Positions 7,295 through 13,926 of a stretch of DNA of 17,985 nt are shown piece after piece. Both the position numbers and the translations under genes were made by a program. Under the pieces are notes generated by a model. It saw nothing but the letters and a program-made list of their open reading frames with translations, was not told the origin of the DNA and did not search any database. Source of the DNA: Spirochaetae bacterium HGW-Spirochaetae-7 (GTDB lineage Bacteria; Spirochaetota; Spirochaetia; Treponematales; UBA12059); contig PGXR01000024.1 of the NCBI GenBank assembly GCA_002839245.1, forward strand, positions 4,952 to 22,936, read 5' to 3'. The first letter of the stretch is position 1. Each line of letters begins with the position of its first letter.

Positions 7295-8246
7295 CGTACT
7301 GGAGCCTGCCGTAGAGCTCGGGCGCCCCGGAATTTCGCCTCGCAAGCCGGCCACGCAGGTCCGATATCCGGGCTACCTTTCTCGCGTCCATCCAGGCTTC
7401 GATCTCACCCACCGCGGCCGTGATGGCGCCGTAGCCCTTCGCGTATACGACCGAGCACATCTGGGTCGCGCTGGCGCCGACCGCGATGAGCCTGAGCGCG
7501 GTCAGGCCGTCGTACACGCCTCCCGAGGCGCACAGTTCGGCGCCGACCCGTCCTTCAAGTATCGAAATCCAGCGGAGGCTCTCGTGGTACGCTTCCGGGC
7601 TGCTCCGCATCGGGCCGGCGGACAGGCTCATCGCGTCCAGATCGACATCCATCCGGTAGAAACGGTTGAAAAGGGTCAGTCCGCGCGCGCCGGCCTTCGC
7701 GAGGCGGGCTCCGAGGTTCCCGACGTTGGTGTACGACGAGCCGACCTTGGCGCAAATCGGAATCCTGACCGACTTGGCGACCGCCGTGACCAGGGCTACG
7801 AGCCTGTCCTCGATTGCGGCCGCGTTTGCCGACGGGTCGGTCGGCACGTGGCCGAGGTTCAGTTCAAGCGCGTCGGCGCCGGCCGTGGCGATGCGGGACG
7901 CGAACTCGGCCCAGAACGAGTCGCCCGCGCCGTTGACGCTGGCGATGATCGGCACGTCCGATGACTTCTTGGCATCCCTTATGAGGTCGAGGTACTCGTT
8001 GGTCCCCTCGTTCATGCCCATGCCGGCGAGGAACGCCTCGGCTTCCGGATGCGCGTCGGCGGTGCCCGCTACGGGGGCCAGTTCGGCGCGCAGCTGCTCT
8101 TCGAAAAGTGACTTGAGCACGACGGCGCCCGCGCCGGCATCGATGGCTTTCTTTACGCCTTCCTTGGTGGAGGACAGGCCGGAAGAGCCGAGGATTATTG
8201 GATTCCTGAGTTTCAAGCCGAGAAACGAAACGCTGAGATCGGCCAT
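7269..8246 (-). CDS. Dihydroorotate-dehydrogenase-like flavoprotein lacking the canonical catalytic motif
   Basis: The 325-residue TIM-barrel protein resembles the PyrD family: it begins DLSVSFLGLKLRNPIILGSSGL, and has VPIIASVNG (98-106), LELNLG (127-132), IPICAKVG (162-169) and LCASGGVYDG (238-247), which fit FMN-binding strands. True dehydrogenases have N-L-S-C/S-P-N with the catalytic Cys or Ser. Here it reads NLGHVPTDP (130-138), so the base is missing and conversion of dihydroorotate to orotate is unlikely. It fits the 'DHOD-like' branch of unknown function. A flavin-dependent redox role with the nearby [2Fe-2S] protein is possible but unproven. The ATG at 8246 has AAGGAGA five bases upstream. 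Upstream in-frame starts would run through a good promoter. The 3' end overlaps the convergent HATPase gene by 26 bases. Confidence 0.88.
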   Translation of the reverse strand: MADLSVSFLGLKLRNPIILGSSGLSSTKEGVKKAIDAGAGAVVLKSLFEEQLRAELAPVAGTADAHPEAEAFLAGMGMNEGTNEYLDLIRDAKKSSDVPIIASVNGAGDSFWAEFASRIATAGADALELNLGHVPTDPSANAAAIEDRLVALVTAVAKSVRIPICAKVGSSYTNVGNLGARLAKAGARGLTLFNRFYRMDVDLDAMSLSAGPMRSSPEAYHESLRWISILEGRVGAELCASGGVYDGLTALRLIAVGASATQMCSVVYAKGYGAITAAVGEIEAWMDARKVARISDLRGRLARRNSGAPELYGRLQYVKALTGQG

Positions 8247-8295
8247 TGTGTCTCCTTGCAGTAGCTCTGTAGTGCGGCCGCGAGCCGCCTGACTC

Positions 8296-8324
8296 AGTAT
8301 ATGGGGCAGAGCGGACAACGGCAA
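8296..8324 (-). promoter_or_regulatory. Candidate promoter of the DHODH-like gene
   Basis: Read on the minus strand, TTGCCG (8324-8319) and TATACT (8301-8296) are 17 bases apart, with four of six and five of six consensus matches. It lies in the 81-base gap after the thioesterase gene, whose stop is at 8328. The DHODH-like gene can therefore be expressed separately from the rest of the cluster. The leader carries a small GCGGC/GCCGC hairpin before the ribosome-binding site. Confidence 0.5.
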
Positions 8325-8327
8325 CGG

Positions 8328-8729
8328 CTATCCGTGCGGAGCCGACTTGGCCTCGAGCCTGGTCTTGAACCGTTCCAGGTCGATGATGGCGCGTACGTGG
8401 GCGCCTTCGCCGATCCGCTCGCGTTCGTCGAACGCCTCTACCCTGAAGGTGAGCATCTTGCCGTCGATAGCGAGGAGCTCGGCCTTGGCGGTGACGCGCA
8501 TGCCCATGGGCGTTGCCGCGAGGTGCCTGATGTCCAGGCTGTAGCCGACGGTTGCCTTGCCAGGCTCGAGCAGGTGGTCGACCGCCGCGAGCGCGGCTTC
8601 CTCCATCGCGAGCACCATCATCGGCGTCGCGTAGACGGGCGCGCCGCCCGAGCCAAGATGGCCGGCGGTATGGCGCTCCTCGACGATCAGCGTCTTCTCT
8701 CCGGTCAGCCCCGTGCGTATCGTTTCCAT
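8328..8729 (-). CDS. FlK-like hotdog-fold thioesterase
   Basis: The 133-residue protein is a single hotdog domain like fluoroacetyl-CoA thioesterase FlK. Compared with FlK as I recall it (Thr42, Glu50, Gly69, His76), Thr35, Glu43, Gly62 and His69 fall at exactly the same spacing, within ATPMMVLAMEEA and VGYSLDIRHLAAT. The catalytic set is thus present and acyl-CoA hydrolysis is likely. The two lid phenylalanines of FlK (Phe33, Phe36) correspond to Gly26 and Gly29 here, so selectivity for the fluorinated substrate is not expected. The natural substrate is unknown, and many FlK relatives are uncharacterised. GGGAGGA lies four bases before the ATG at 8729. It follows the ferredoxin gene by 24 bases in the same direction and is expected to be cytosolic. 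Confidence 0.88.
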   Translation of the reverse strand: METIRTGLTGEKTLIVEERHTAGHLGSGGAPVYATPMMVLAMEEAALAAVDHLLEPGKATVGYSLDIRHLAATPMGMRVTAKAELLAIDGKMLTFRVEAFDERERIGEGAHVRAIIDLERFKTRLEAKSAPHG

Positions 8730-8753
8730 TCGTTCCTCCCAAGTCAGGTGTGC

Positions 8754-9080
8754 TCAGCCCTTAAGTTGAGCCGCATCGCTGTCGCGGACGAGCGGCATGA
8801 CGGCCTCGAGCTCGACATCCGAGCCAGGCCTGGCCTGGCACGCCAGCCTGACGCCGTCGCCTGCGGATACGGCCGCGAGGCGAAGGCGTTCCCGTTCGCC
8901 CATGGGGCTCAGCCTGCCGGATACCAGCCGCACCCGGCAGGTTCCGCACTGCGCCTTTCCTCCGCAATCGTGGCGCAACGGCAGGCCGGCCCGCTGGACG
9001 GAGACCAGGATGGACATCGCCGGCGACGTCTCGAACTCGGCCGCCGGCCTGTCCGCCCAGGCCAGTTTCGCCCTGGCCAT
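8754..9080 (-). CDS. [2Fe-2S] ferredoxin-type electron carrier
   Basis: The protein has 108 residues. DCGGKAQCGTCRVRLVSG contains Cys39, Cys45 and Cys48, and LACQAR supplies Cys81. The spacing C-x5-C-x2-C-x32-C is that of plant/adrenodoxin-type [2Fe-2S] domains. The text around it (LSP..E then GVRLACQAR) is like the N-terminal ferredoxin domain of corrinoid-activating proteins. No second domain follows, so it is a free-standing carrier. The ATG shares one base with the stop of the diguanylate cyclase gene (TGATG), and there is no strong ribosome-binding site, so translation is probably coupled. Its redox partner is not identified. The DHODH-like flavoprotein in the same gene run is one candidate. 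Residues 1-20 precede the usual domain start, and an internal Met22 is a possible alternative start. Confidence 0.88.
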   Translation of the reverse strand: MARAKLAWADRPAAEFETSPAMSILVSVQRAGLPLRHDCGGKAQCGTCRVRLVSGRLSPMGERERLRLAAVSAGDGVRLACQARPGSDVELEAVMPLVRDSDAAQLKG

Positions 9081-10120
9081 CAGCGCGCCACCGCGACCTT
9101 GTTGCGGCCGCCCTGCTTGGCCTCGTACAGCGCCTTGTCGGCCCGGTCTATTATCGACTTGCCAGACAAGTCCCGCGTCTGGTCGTACTGTGCCACGCCC
9201 AGGGACAGCGTCACGGACATGGTCTGGCCATCGTATTCGAAGCTCAGCTCCTCTATCCCGCTTCGTATCCGCTCGGCGATGTTGGCGGCTCCCAAGGCGT
9301 CGGTATCGGGCAGGAGCATGCAGAATTCCTCCCCGCCGTAACGGGCTGCCACGTCGACTGACCTGGTCTGGTTCTGTATCAGCTTGGCGACCCGCTTGAG
9401 CACCTCGTCGCCGCAGCTGTGCCCGTAGGTGTCGTTGAACTTCTTGAAATGGTCAATGTCGCTCATGATAACCGACAGCGGCTTCTCGGAGAACGCGCTT
9501 TCTTCCATCTTGTCTATGAGCACGGTGTAGAAGTAGTGCTTCATCCTGAGCTTGGTCATCATGTCGGTGGTCGTCATTTCGAAAAGGAAGGCGTTGTTGA
9601 TGGCGATCGACGCGAGTATGGCGATGTTGAGGAGGTATTCCTTCTCGTACTCGGTGAAATCCTCCGAGACGATGGGCTCGCCGAGCAGGATCAGCCCGTT
9701 GACGACTCCCTTGGCCTTGAGCGGCACGATGAGGCACGGCGCCATGGGTTCCAGCGGCTCGAGCCCTCCGAGGTCGCCGAAACGCTCGCTGAGTTCGCCC
9801 AGGGTCCAGCAGCGTGACTCGCGGGCGAACGTTCGCATCGCCGGCGCGTTCTCGGCTATGCTGTAGTCCAGGTCGTGCCGTATCTCGAAGCCCTTGTAGT
9901 TGCGGTGCAGGTTGAAGCAGGTGGAGTCTATGCCCTTCTTTGCGTACAGGGCGGCCTTCTGGACCTTCATCTGGCCCATGATGGTATAGAGGATCGACTC
10001 AATCAGTATGCCGTAGTCGAGCGTCGAGTTGAGACTCTTTGAGATTTCAAAAAGCTGGCGCAGATCGAAGATCTGCTTCTCGTACCCGTCCTTGAGCTTC
10101 TCGATGTCGTTGTTTGTCAC
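9080..10120 (-). CDS. GAF-GGDEF diguanylate cyclase
   Basis: This 346-residue cytosolic protein has a short N-terminal coiled segment (5-30), a GAF-type domain (about 35-180) and a GGDEF domain (about 185-345). The active-site signature RYGGEEF (GGEEF at 262-266) is intact, as is the metal-binding SDIDHFKKFNDTYGH (from 220). An RSVD allosteric site (253-256) lies five residues before GGEEF, so feedback inhibition by c-di-GMP is expected. It should make c-di-GMP from two GTP under control of the GAF domain, whose ligand is unknown. The start is GTG at 10120, with purine-rich GAGAG six bases upstream and GAGGA a little further. The upstream unknown gene ends 10 bases before it, and the ferredoxin gene follows with a one-base overlap. 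Confidence 0.94.
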   Translation of the reverse strand: MTNNDIEKLKDGYEKQIFDLRQLFEISKSLNSTLDYGILIESILYTIMGQMKVQKAALYAKKGIDSTCFNLHRNYKGFEIRHDLDYSIAENAPAMRTFARESRCWTLGELSERFGDLGGLEPLEPMAPCLIVPLKAKGVVNGLILLGEPIVSEDFTEYEKEYLLNIAILASIAINNAFLFEMTTTDMMTKLRMKHYFYTVLIDKMEESAFSEKPLSVIMSDIDHFKKFNDTYGHSCGDEVLKRVAKLIQNQTRSVDVAARYGGEEFCMLLPDTDALGAANIAERIRSGIEELSFEYDGQTMSVTLSLGVAQYDQTRDLSGKSIIDRADKALYEAKQGGRNKVAVAR

Positions 10121-10129
10121 TCTGTTCTC

Positions 10130-10570
10130 TCATCCTCGCGATTGCAGAGAAGTATACGGCCAGACCGCGTGAAAATCCATGGGAAAAACAAACTGGCCAC
10201 AGACGGCGCGGATGCCAGGGACGGCTTCTGTCTCGCCCACCCAGCGGGAGCGTGCGGGATGGATCGTTTCATCGAAACGTTCCCTGTCTTCCGGGCGTAT
10301 CGAGACAAGAAATCGTTCGGGTGCCGGTGAGGCTGGTGTGGCCGGGGCCGGTCCGGGGGCATCGAGGGCATCGAGCCGTACGCTGGCTCCGACCTGGACG
10401 GCGGCTGCCTCCAGCGCGGCCATCACGCCATCGTCGCAGCGGCGCATGCTCCGGACGACGCGCCCGGCGACCGCGCGCATGAGCATCGAGCCCGCCTGAT
10501 CGTCGTCCCGCACAATGCACACGAGTTCGCCAGGCGTCTCGAAACGGTCGGGCAGCTGCCTGCCGTTCAA
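10130..10570 (-). CDS. Hypothetical protein, TTG start overlapping the upstream stop
   Basis: This 146-residue protein has no family I recognise. Most codons end in G or C like those of its neighbours, and the frame fills the 446-base gap between the two flanking genes almost exactly, which supports real coding. No ATG or GTG lies near the 5' end. The TTG at 10570 overlaps the preceding stop as TTGA, with GAGGAGA about 14 bases upstream. An ATT closer to that site is a less likely start. The N-terminal half (LPDRFETPGELVCIVRDDD; MLMRAVAGRVVRSMRRCDDGVMAALEAAAVQV) looks alpha/beta. A Pro/Ala linker (about 71-86) follows, then a second block (ERFLVSIRPEDRERFDETI...WVGETEAVPGI). There is no signal peptide or membrane helix. 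The tight link to the upstream membrane protein suggests a shared function. Confidence 0.6.
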   Translation of the reverse strand: MNGRQLPDRFETPGELVCIVRDDDQAGSMLMRAVAGRVVRSMRRCDDGVMAALEAAAVQVGASVRLDALDAPGPAPATPASPAPERFLVSIRPEDRERFDETIHPARSRWVGETEAVPGIRAVCGQFVFPMDFHAVWPYTSLQSRG

Positions 10571-12372
10571 TAGAATAGACGTATCTCCTCTGACCGCGAC
10601 TTGTGGCGCATCTTCAGGTACAGCGCTCCAGCGGCTTTCTTGTAGAAGTAGCCCGAGGCGTTGTAGTTCTCGAAGCTCGCGTCCATGTTGTAGTCGAGCC
10701 CGTAGAGCTGGATCTTGGCGAAGGGTTTTACCCCGTACAGCGCCATGTAATGCGAGAAGCCGGCCGGAAAGTCGACCGTGATTACCGTCCGTTCCTGGTT
10801 CGAGTCGATGCGTATATCGGGTGCGCAGGTCCATGCCCAGGCTCCGGGCCCGAGTTGCCGATAGAAGCTGACGGCGCGCGGGTAGTATGGAGAATCCGCG
10901 AGGATGGGGTAGGCTACCGCGGCGCCCAGCCTGTCGTCCGACCGGGTCACCGCGCCGCCGCCCGTCGTAATGCTCGCGGGCATGGATCCGTCGTCCGCGG
11001 CGAGACGCATGAAGCCGGCCACCAGGCTCTGTCCGATTCCTGCGTATATCGGCTTTCCGACCGCTTCGGCGAGCTTGATGAGCGTCTTGCCCGCGGAAAG
11101 GCCGGCGAGCGCGTCGCAGCGGCCGTCCGGCGATGTCTGCAGGTAGAAAGCTCCGTCTACCTTGCGAATAGCGGGGGATATGACCCTGTCGACGAGTTCA
11201 ATGGCCTTGGCGAAGGGATTGGATTCCTCGCTCAGGTACGCCTTGGCGTCGATGTAGGCCGATATGAGCGCGATTGCCTGCGGCACGTCCGACCTGGAGA
11301 AGTCGAGAGCGCCAGCCAGCGCCATCGCTTCCTGCGCTAGTGAATATGGAGCCCTGTCGAAAAGCATGGGCACGATACCCTGCCTCTGGAAAAGCTTCGC
11401 CGACCGTTCCTGCACCATGCGCTCGGCTGCCTTGACCTCGGCCAGGTTGGCGTCCTCGAAGGCCGCCATGGCGACGGCCGTCCTTCCGGCGAACGGAACG
11501 CTTTTCCAGCCCAGGCTGCTGGCGTGCGCGGTCCTGGCAACCGATGCCAGCGCGTCCGCGGCATCGCGTTTCTCGCGGCGCATCGCCTCGGCCTCGTACG
11601 CGACGAACATGGCTTCGTCGAACGCGCCTGGGCTTCCTGCCGATGCCGACCAGGTGCCGGCGGCGGGGTCGAAGGACGGCCCGGACAGGCCGTACCATGC
11701 CTTGTCGCGCCAATCCGATAGTTCCCTGGACCAGGCGGCCGGATCCATCGGCGCTTGCGCTATGAATTGCGCCGGCGCGGCAGGCTTGCTCTCGATCTCG
11801 ATAGACGCGACGAACGGGCGGAAGACACCTTTGGTCGCGGAAACCTTGAGGCTCTTGGGAGTCTCGGCGGAGGAGACGCCCGTTATATGCCAGGTCGATC
11901 CTCCCGCAGAAAGCCGCATCGCTCCGTCGTCGCCTGCCGCGAGCATGGTCGCGCCATAGGATAGTTCGTAGCGCATCGTCGCGGAGACCGACGGTTTTCC
12001 GGGGACGACTGACCACGTCGCCCGGCCATCGGGGGCTCCGTAGACTTCGAGGCTCGAGCCGTCGTCGAAGCGCAGCGAGAAACCGTCCGTGCCAGCCTTG
12101 AACGAGACGGGCAAGGCGCTGGTCTCTGCGCCGGCCGCGGAGCGCAACATGAGCGGATAGCGGTCGGAGAACACGAGGCGGATTCCAGCGGCCGTAATTT
12201 CGGCGGAGCGTATCCCCTTGCCGTTCTGGCCGGGCAGCCCCTTGAACGATACGCCTCCGGCGACCTCCGCGATCGGGCCGGCAGTGGGAAATTGTATGAC
12301 GACGAGAAGCACGAATACGGCGATATACAGCAACGCTATCGCCATGGCTCTTCCGAATGCGCTTACTTTCAT
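10567..12372 (-). CDS. Membrane-anchored protein of unknown function, about 601 residues
   Basis: I do not recognise this family. A basic N-terminus (MKVSAFGR) leads into one hydrophobic helix (about 9-28), so the rest is probably outside the cytoplasmic membrane. Residues about 35-200 are strand-rich (SAEITAAGIRLVF; GFSLRFDDGSSLEVYG; MRLSAGGSTWHITGV), suggesting a beta-sandwich or beta-helix region. Residues about 225-520 are helix-rich with repeats of small residues, and the end is aromatic (SYNMD-like LDYNMDASFENYN; GYFYKK). A beta domain plus a helical toroid is one guess, but I see no catalytic motif. Three in-frame ATGs are possible: 12414, 12372 and 12345. A promoter-like pair lies between the first two, so 12414 is least likely. 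12372 supplies the positive charges before the helix, and 12345 has a weak GGAAG. It is the first gene of the minus-strand run. Confidence 0.75.
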   Translation of the reverse strand: MKVSAFGRAMAIALLYIAVFVLLVVIQFPTAGPIAEVAGGVSFKGLPGQNGKGIRSAEITAAGIRLVFSDRYPLMLRSAAGAETSALPVSFKAGTDGFSLRFDDGSSLEVYGAPDGRATWSVVPGKPSVSATMRYELSYGATMLAAGDDGAMRLSAGGSTWHITGVSSAETPKSLKVSATKGVFRPFVASIEIESKPAAPAQFIAQAPMDPAAWSRELSDWRDKAWYGLSGPSFDPAAGTWSASAGSPGAFDEAMFVAYEAEAMRREKRDAADALASVARTAHASSLGWKSVPFAGRTAVAMAAFEDANLAEVKAAERMVQERSAKLFQRQGIVPMLFDRAPYSLAQEAMALAGALDFSRSDVPQAIALISAYIDAKAYLSEESNPFAKAIELVDRVISPAIRKVDGAFYLQTSPDGRCDALAGLSAGKTLIKLAEAVGKPIYAGIGQSLVAGFMRLAADDGSMPASITTGGGAVTRSDDRLGAAVAYPILADSPYYPRAVSFYRQLGPGAWAWTCAPDIRIDSNQERTVITVDFPAGFSHYMALYGVKPFAKIQLYGLDYNMDASFENYNASGYFYKKAAGALYLKMRHKSRSEEIRLFY

Positions 12373-12381
12373 GACGAATGG

Positions 12382-12411
12382 ACTATATACGCATTGCGTC
12401 AGCTTGCGCAA
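12382..12411 (-). promoter_or_regulatory. Candidate promoter of the minus-strand six-gene run
   Basis: On the minus strand TTGCGC (12411-12406) and TATAGT (12387-12382) are 18 bases apart, with three and five consensus matches. The implied start point near 12375 is almost at the ATG at 12372, so the first gene would be nearly leaderless or would start at 12345. The -35 box lies on the palindrome TTGCGCAA (12404-12411), shared with a possible promoter on the other strand. Confidence 0.35.
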
Positions 12412-12433
12412 CATTGGATAAACCGGCTACGAT
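12404..12433 (+). promoter_or_regulatory. Weak candidate promoter of the TPR-traB gene pair
   Basis: TTGCGC (12404-12409) and TACGAT (12428-12433) are 18 bases apart, with three and four consensus matches. A start near 12440 would leave a leader of about 30 bases with GGAGAG before the ATG at 12470. The call rests mainly on position and on the palindromic -35 shared with the divergent promoter. Confidence 0.25.
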
Positions 12434-12469
12434 CGCGTTGAAGAATCCGTCAGTGGACCGGAGAGAACA

Positions 12470-13906
12470 ATGTCAACACGCCCGATGGCCGCTCTGGCCA
12501 TCGCCTGTACCTTCGCCATCATGATAGCCGCCTCATGCGCGAACGGTCCCGCCATGCCGCCAGGAACCCTGCCCGGCACATCGGTTGAACCAGTACCGCC
12601 AGCCCTGACCGAGGCCGAGAAGGAACGCATGGAGCTGGACGCGGTCTACCGGGCCATCGAAACCGGCGATTTCGCGTCCGCTGAATCACGTCTCGCGGCC
12701 CTGGCGGCAAAGAAGCCGGACAACCGGTCCTACCCGGTGCTCCGCGCGTCGGTGCTGCTGTCGATGGGGCGCCTCGACAACGCCAGGACGATGCTGGCGA
12801 CCGAGCTGGCGGCCTGGCCCGACAACCTAGACGCGCTCTACGCGCTTGCCGAGCTGGAGCGCTTCGCAGGCGACGCCAAGGCTCACCGCGCGGCCATCGA
12901 GTCATTGCTTAAGAAGGATCCGGCCAACGCGGACGCCCGGGTCTCGATGGGCGACATCCAGTACGACGGCAGGAACTACGGCAAGGCCGAAGAAAACTAC
13001 TCGGCCGCCCTCGCCTCCGCCCCGGACAACGCCGGCGCGATGCTCGGCCTGGCGCGCGTCAGGTACAGGCGTGACGACTACAAGGGCGCGCTCGCGTTGC
13101 TCGACCGGGCCGTGGCGCTGACGCCCGGCGATCCTGTAGCGTATCTGGACCGAAGCCGGACGCTGTACCAGCTCGGCCGCTACCAGGAATGCGAGGCGGA
13201 CATGGACAGCGCCGTGCGGCTGGCTCCGGACTCCGCCTGGAACTACGTCGAACGCGGCCGGCTGTACCTGGATACCGGCCGGCTCCAGGCTGCGATGGCC
13301 GACTTCTCCAAATCGATAGCGCTCAACCCCGACTATTTCCTTCCGTACGTCTACCGCGCCTCCATCTACGAGAACGCGGGAAACGATACGGCAGCCATCG
13401 CTGATTACGCGAAGGCGACCACGCTGTATCCCGATTACTGGTACTCCTTCGAGTCGATCGGCGTGCTTGCCTGGCGGCTGGGCGACTGGAAGAAGTCCTT
13501 CGAGGCGTTCGACAAGGCCGCGACCTTCACCAGGACCCACGCTGAATACTACGTGGCCGCGTCGCTGGCGCTGATGCGCTCGGGCGATCCCAAGGCCGCC
13601 AAGGACTACGCGGGCAGGACTATTGCCAAAATCGACAGGGAAAAGTCTCCCGCCATGTGGCTGCTCCAGCGCCTCGTCTTCGATCAGGGCGACATGATGG
13701 CCGAACTGGAAGTGCGCGCCGGCTCCGAGAAGAGCCTCGACGCCAAGGCCGGCATCCTGTTCTATCTCGGCGCGTACTGGGTGGCGCGGGGCAGGCCGGA
13801 ACTGGGTTCGAAGTACATGCGGATGTCGTACGACGCCGAACGCCTGGGAACCATAGAACGTCGAATGGCCGAGGCCGACCTGGCCAGGCTCGAGAAAGCC
13901 AAATAG
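12470..13906 (+). CDS. TPR-repeat lipoprotein
   Basis: The 478-residue protein starts with a hydrophobic signal (about 6-20) and IAASC, with Cys23 as the likely lipidated residue. A Pro-rich linker (26-45) follows, then about ten tetratricopeptide repeats from residue 54 to about 390. Clear repeats include ADARVSMGDIQYDGRNYGKA (about 155), GAMLGLARVRYRRDDYKGAL (about 189), AWNYVERGRLYLDTGRLQAA (about 256) and YWYSFESIGVLAWRLGDWKK (about 323). The C-terminal 90 residues are a looser helical pair. TPR solenoids bind other proteins, so this is probably an envelope scaffold or adaptor, with unknown partner. GGAGAG lies four bases before the ATG. It is divergent from the unknown membrane protein and followed after 20 bases by the TraB-family gene, forming a likely two-gene operon. 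Confidence 0.9.
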   Translation: MSTRPMAALAIACTFAIMIAASCANGPAMPPGTLPGTSVEPVPPALTEAEKERMELDAVYRAIETGDFASAESRLAALAAKKPDNRSYPVLRASVLLSMGRLDNARTMLATELAAWPDNLDALYALAELERFAGDAKAHRAAIESLLKKDPANADARVSMGDIQYDGRNYGKAEENYSAALASAPDNAGAMLGLARVRYRRDDYKGALALLDRAVALTPGDPVAYLDRSRTLYQLGRYQECEADMDSAVRLAPDSAWNYVERGRLYLDTGRLQAAMADFSKSIALNPDYFLPYVYRASIYENAGNDTAAIADYAKATTLYPDYWYSFESIGVLAWRLGDWKKSFEAFDKAATFTRTHAEYYVAASLALMRSGDPKAAKDYAGRTIAKIDREKSPAMWLLQRLVFDQGDMMAELEVRAGSEKSLDAKAGILFYLGAYWVARGRPELGSKYMRMSYDAERLGTIERRMAEADLARLEKAK

Positions 13907-13926
13907 CAGAACGGAATGGAGTATTC

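Noticed and set aside
8328..8729. Fluoroacetate-resistance gene
   Set aside because: The catalytic residues match FlK, but the lid phenylalanines that give fluoro-selectivity are glycines. There is no fluorometabolite gene nearby.
10603..11340. Plus-strand frame of 245 codons opposite the large membrane protein
   Set aside because: The minus frame has a signal anchor and consistent composition. The plus frame is Val/Gly/Arg-rich and shows no domain.
13657..13926. Upstream extension of the TraB-family protein
   Set aside because: It runs in another frame through the end of the TPR gene. The ATG at 13927 has a proper ribosome-binding site and begins the domain.
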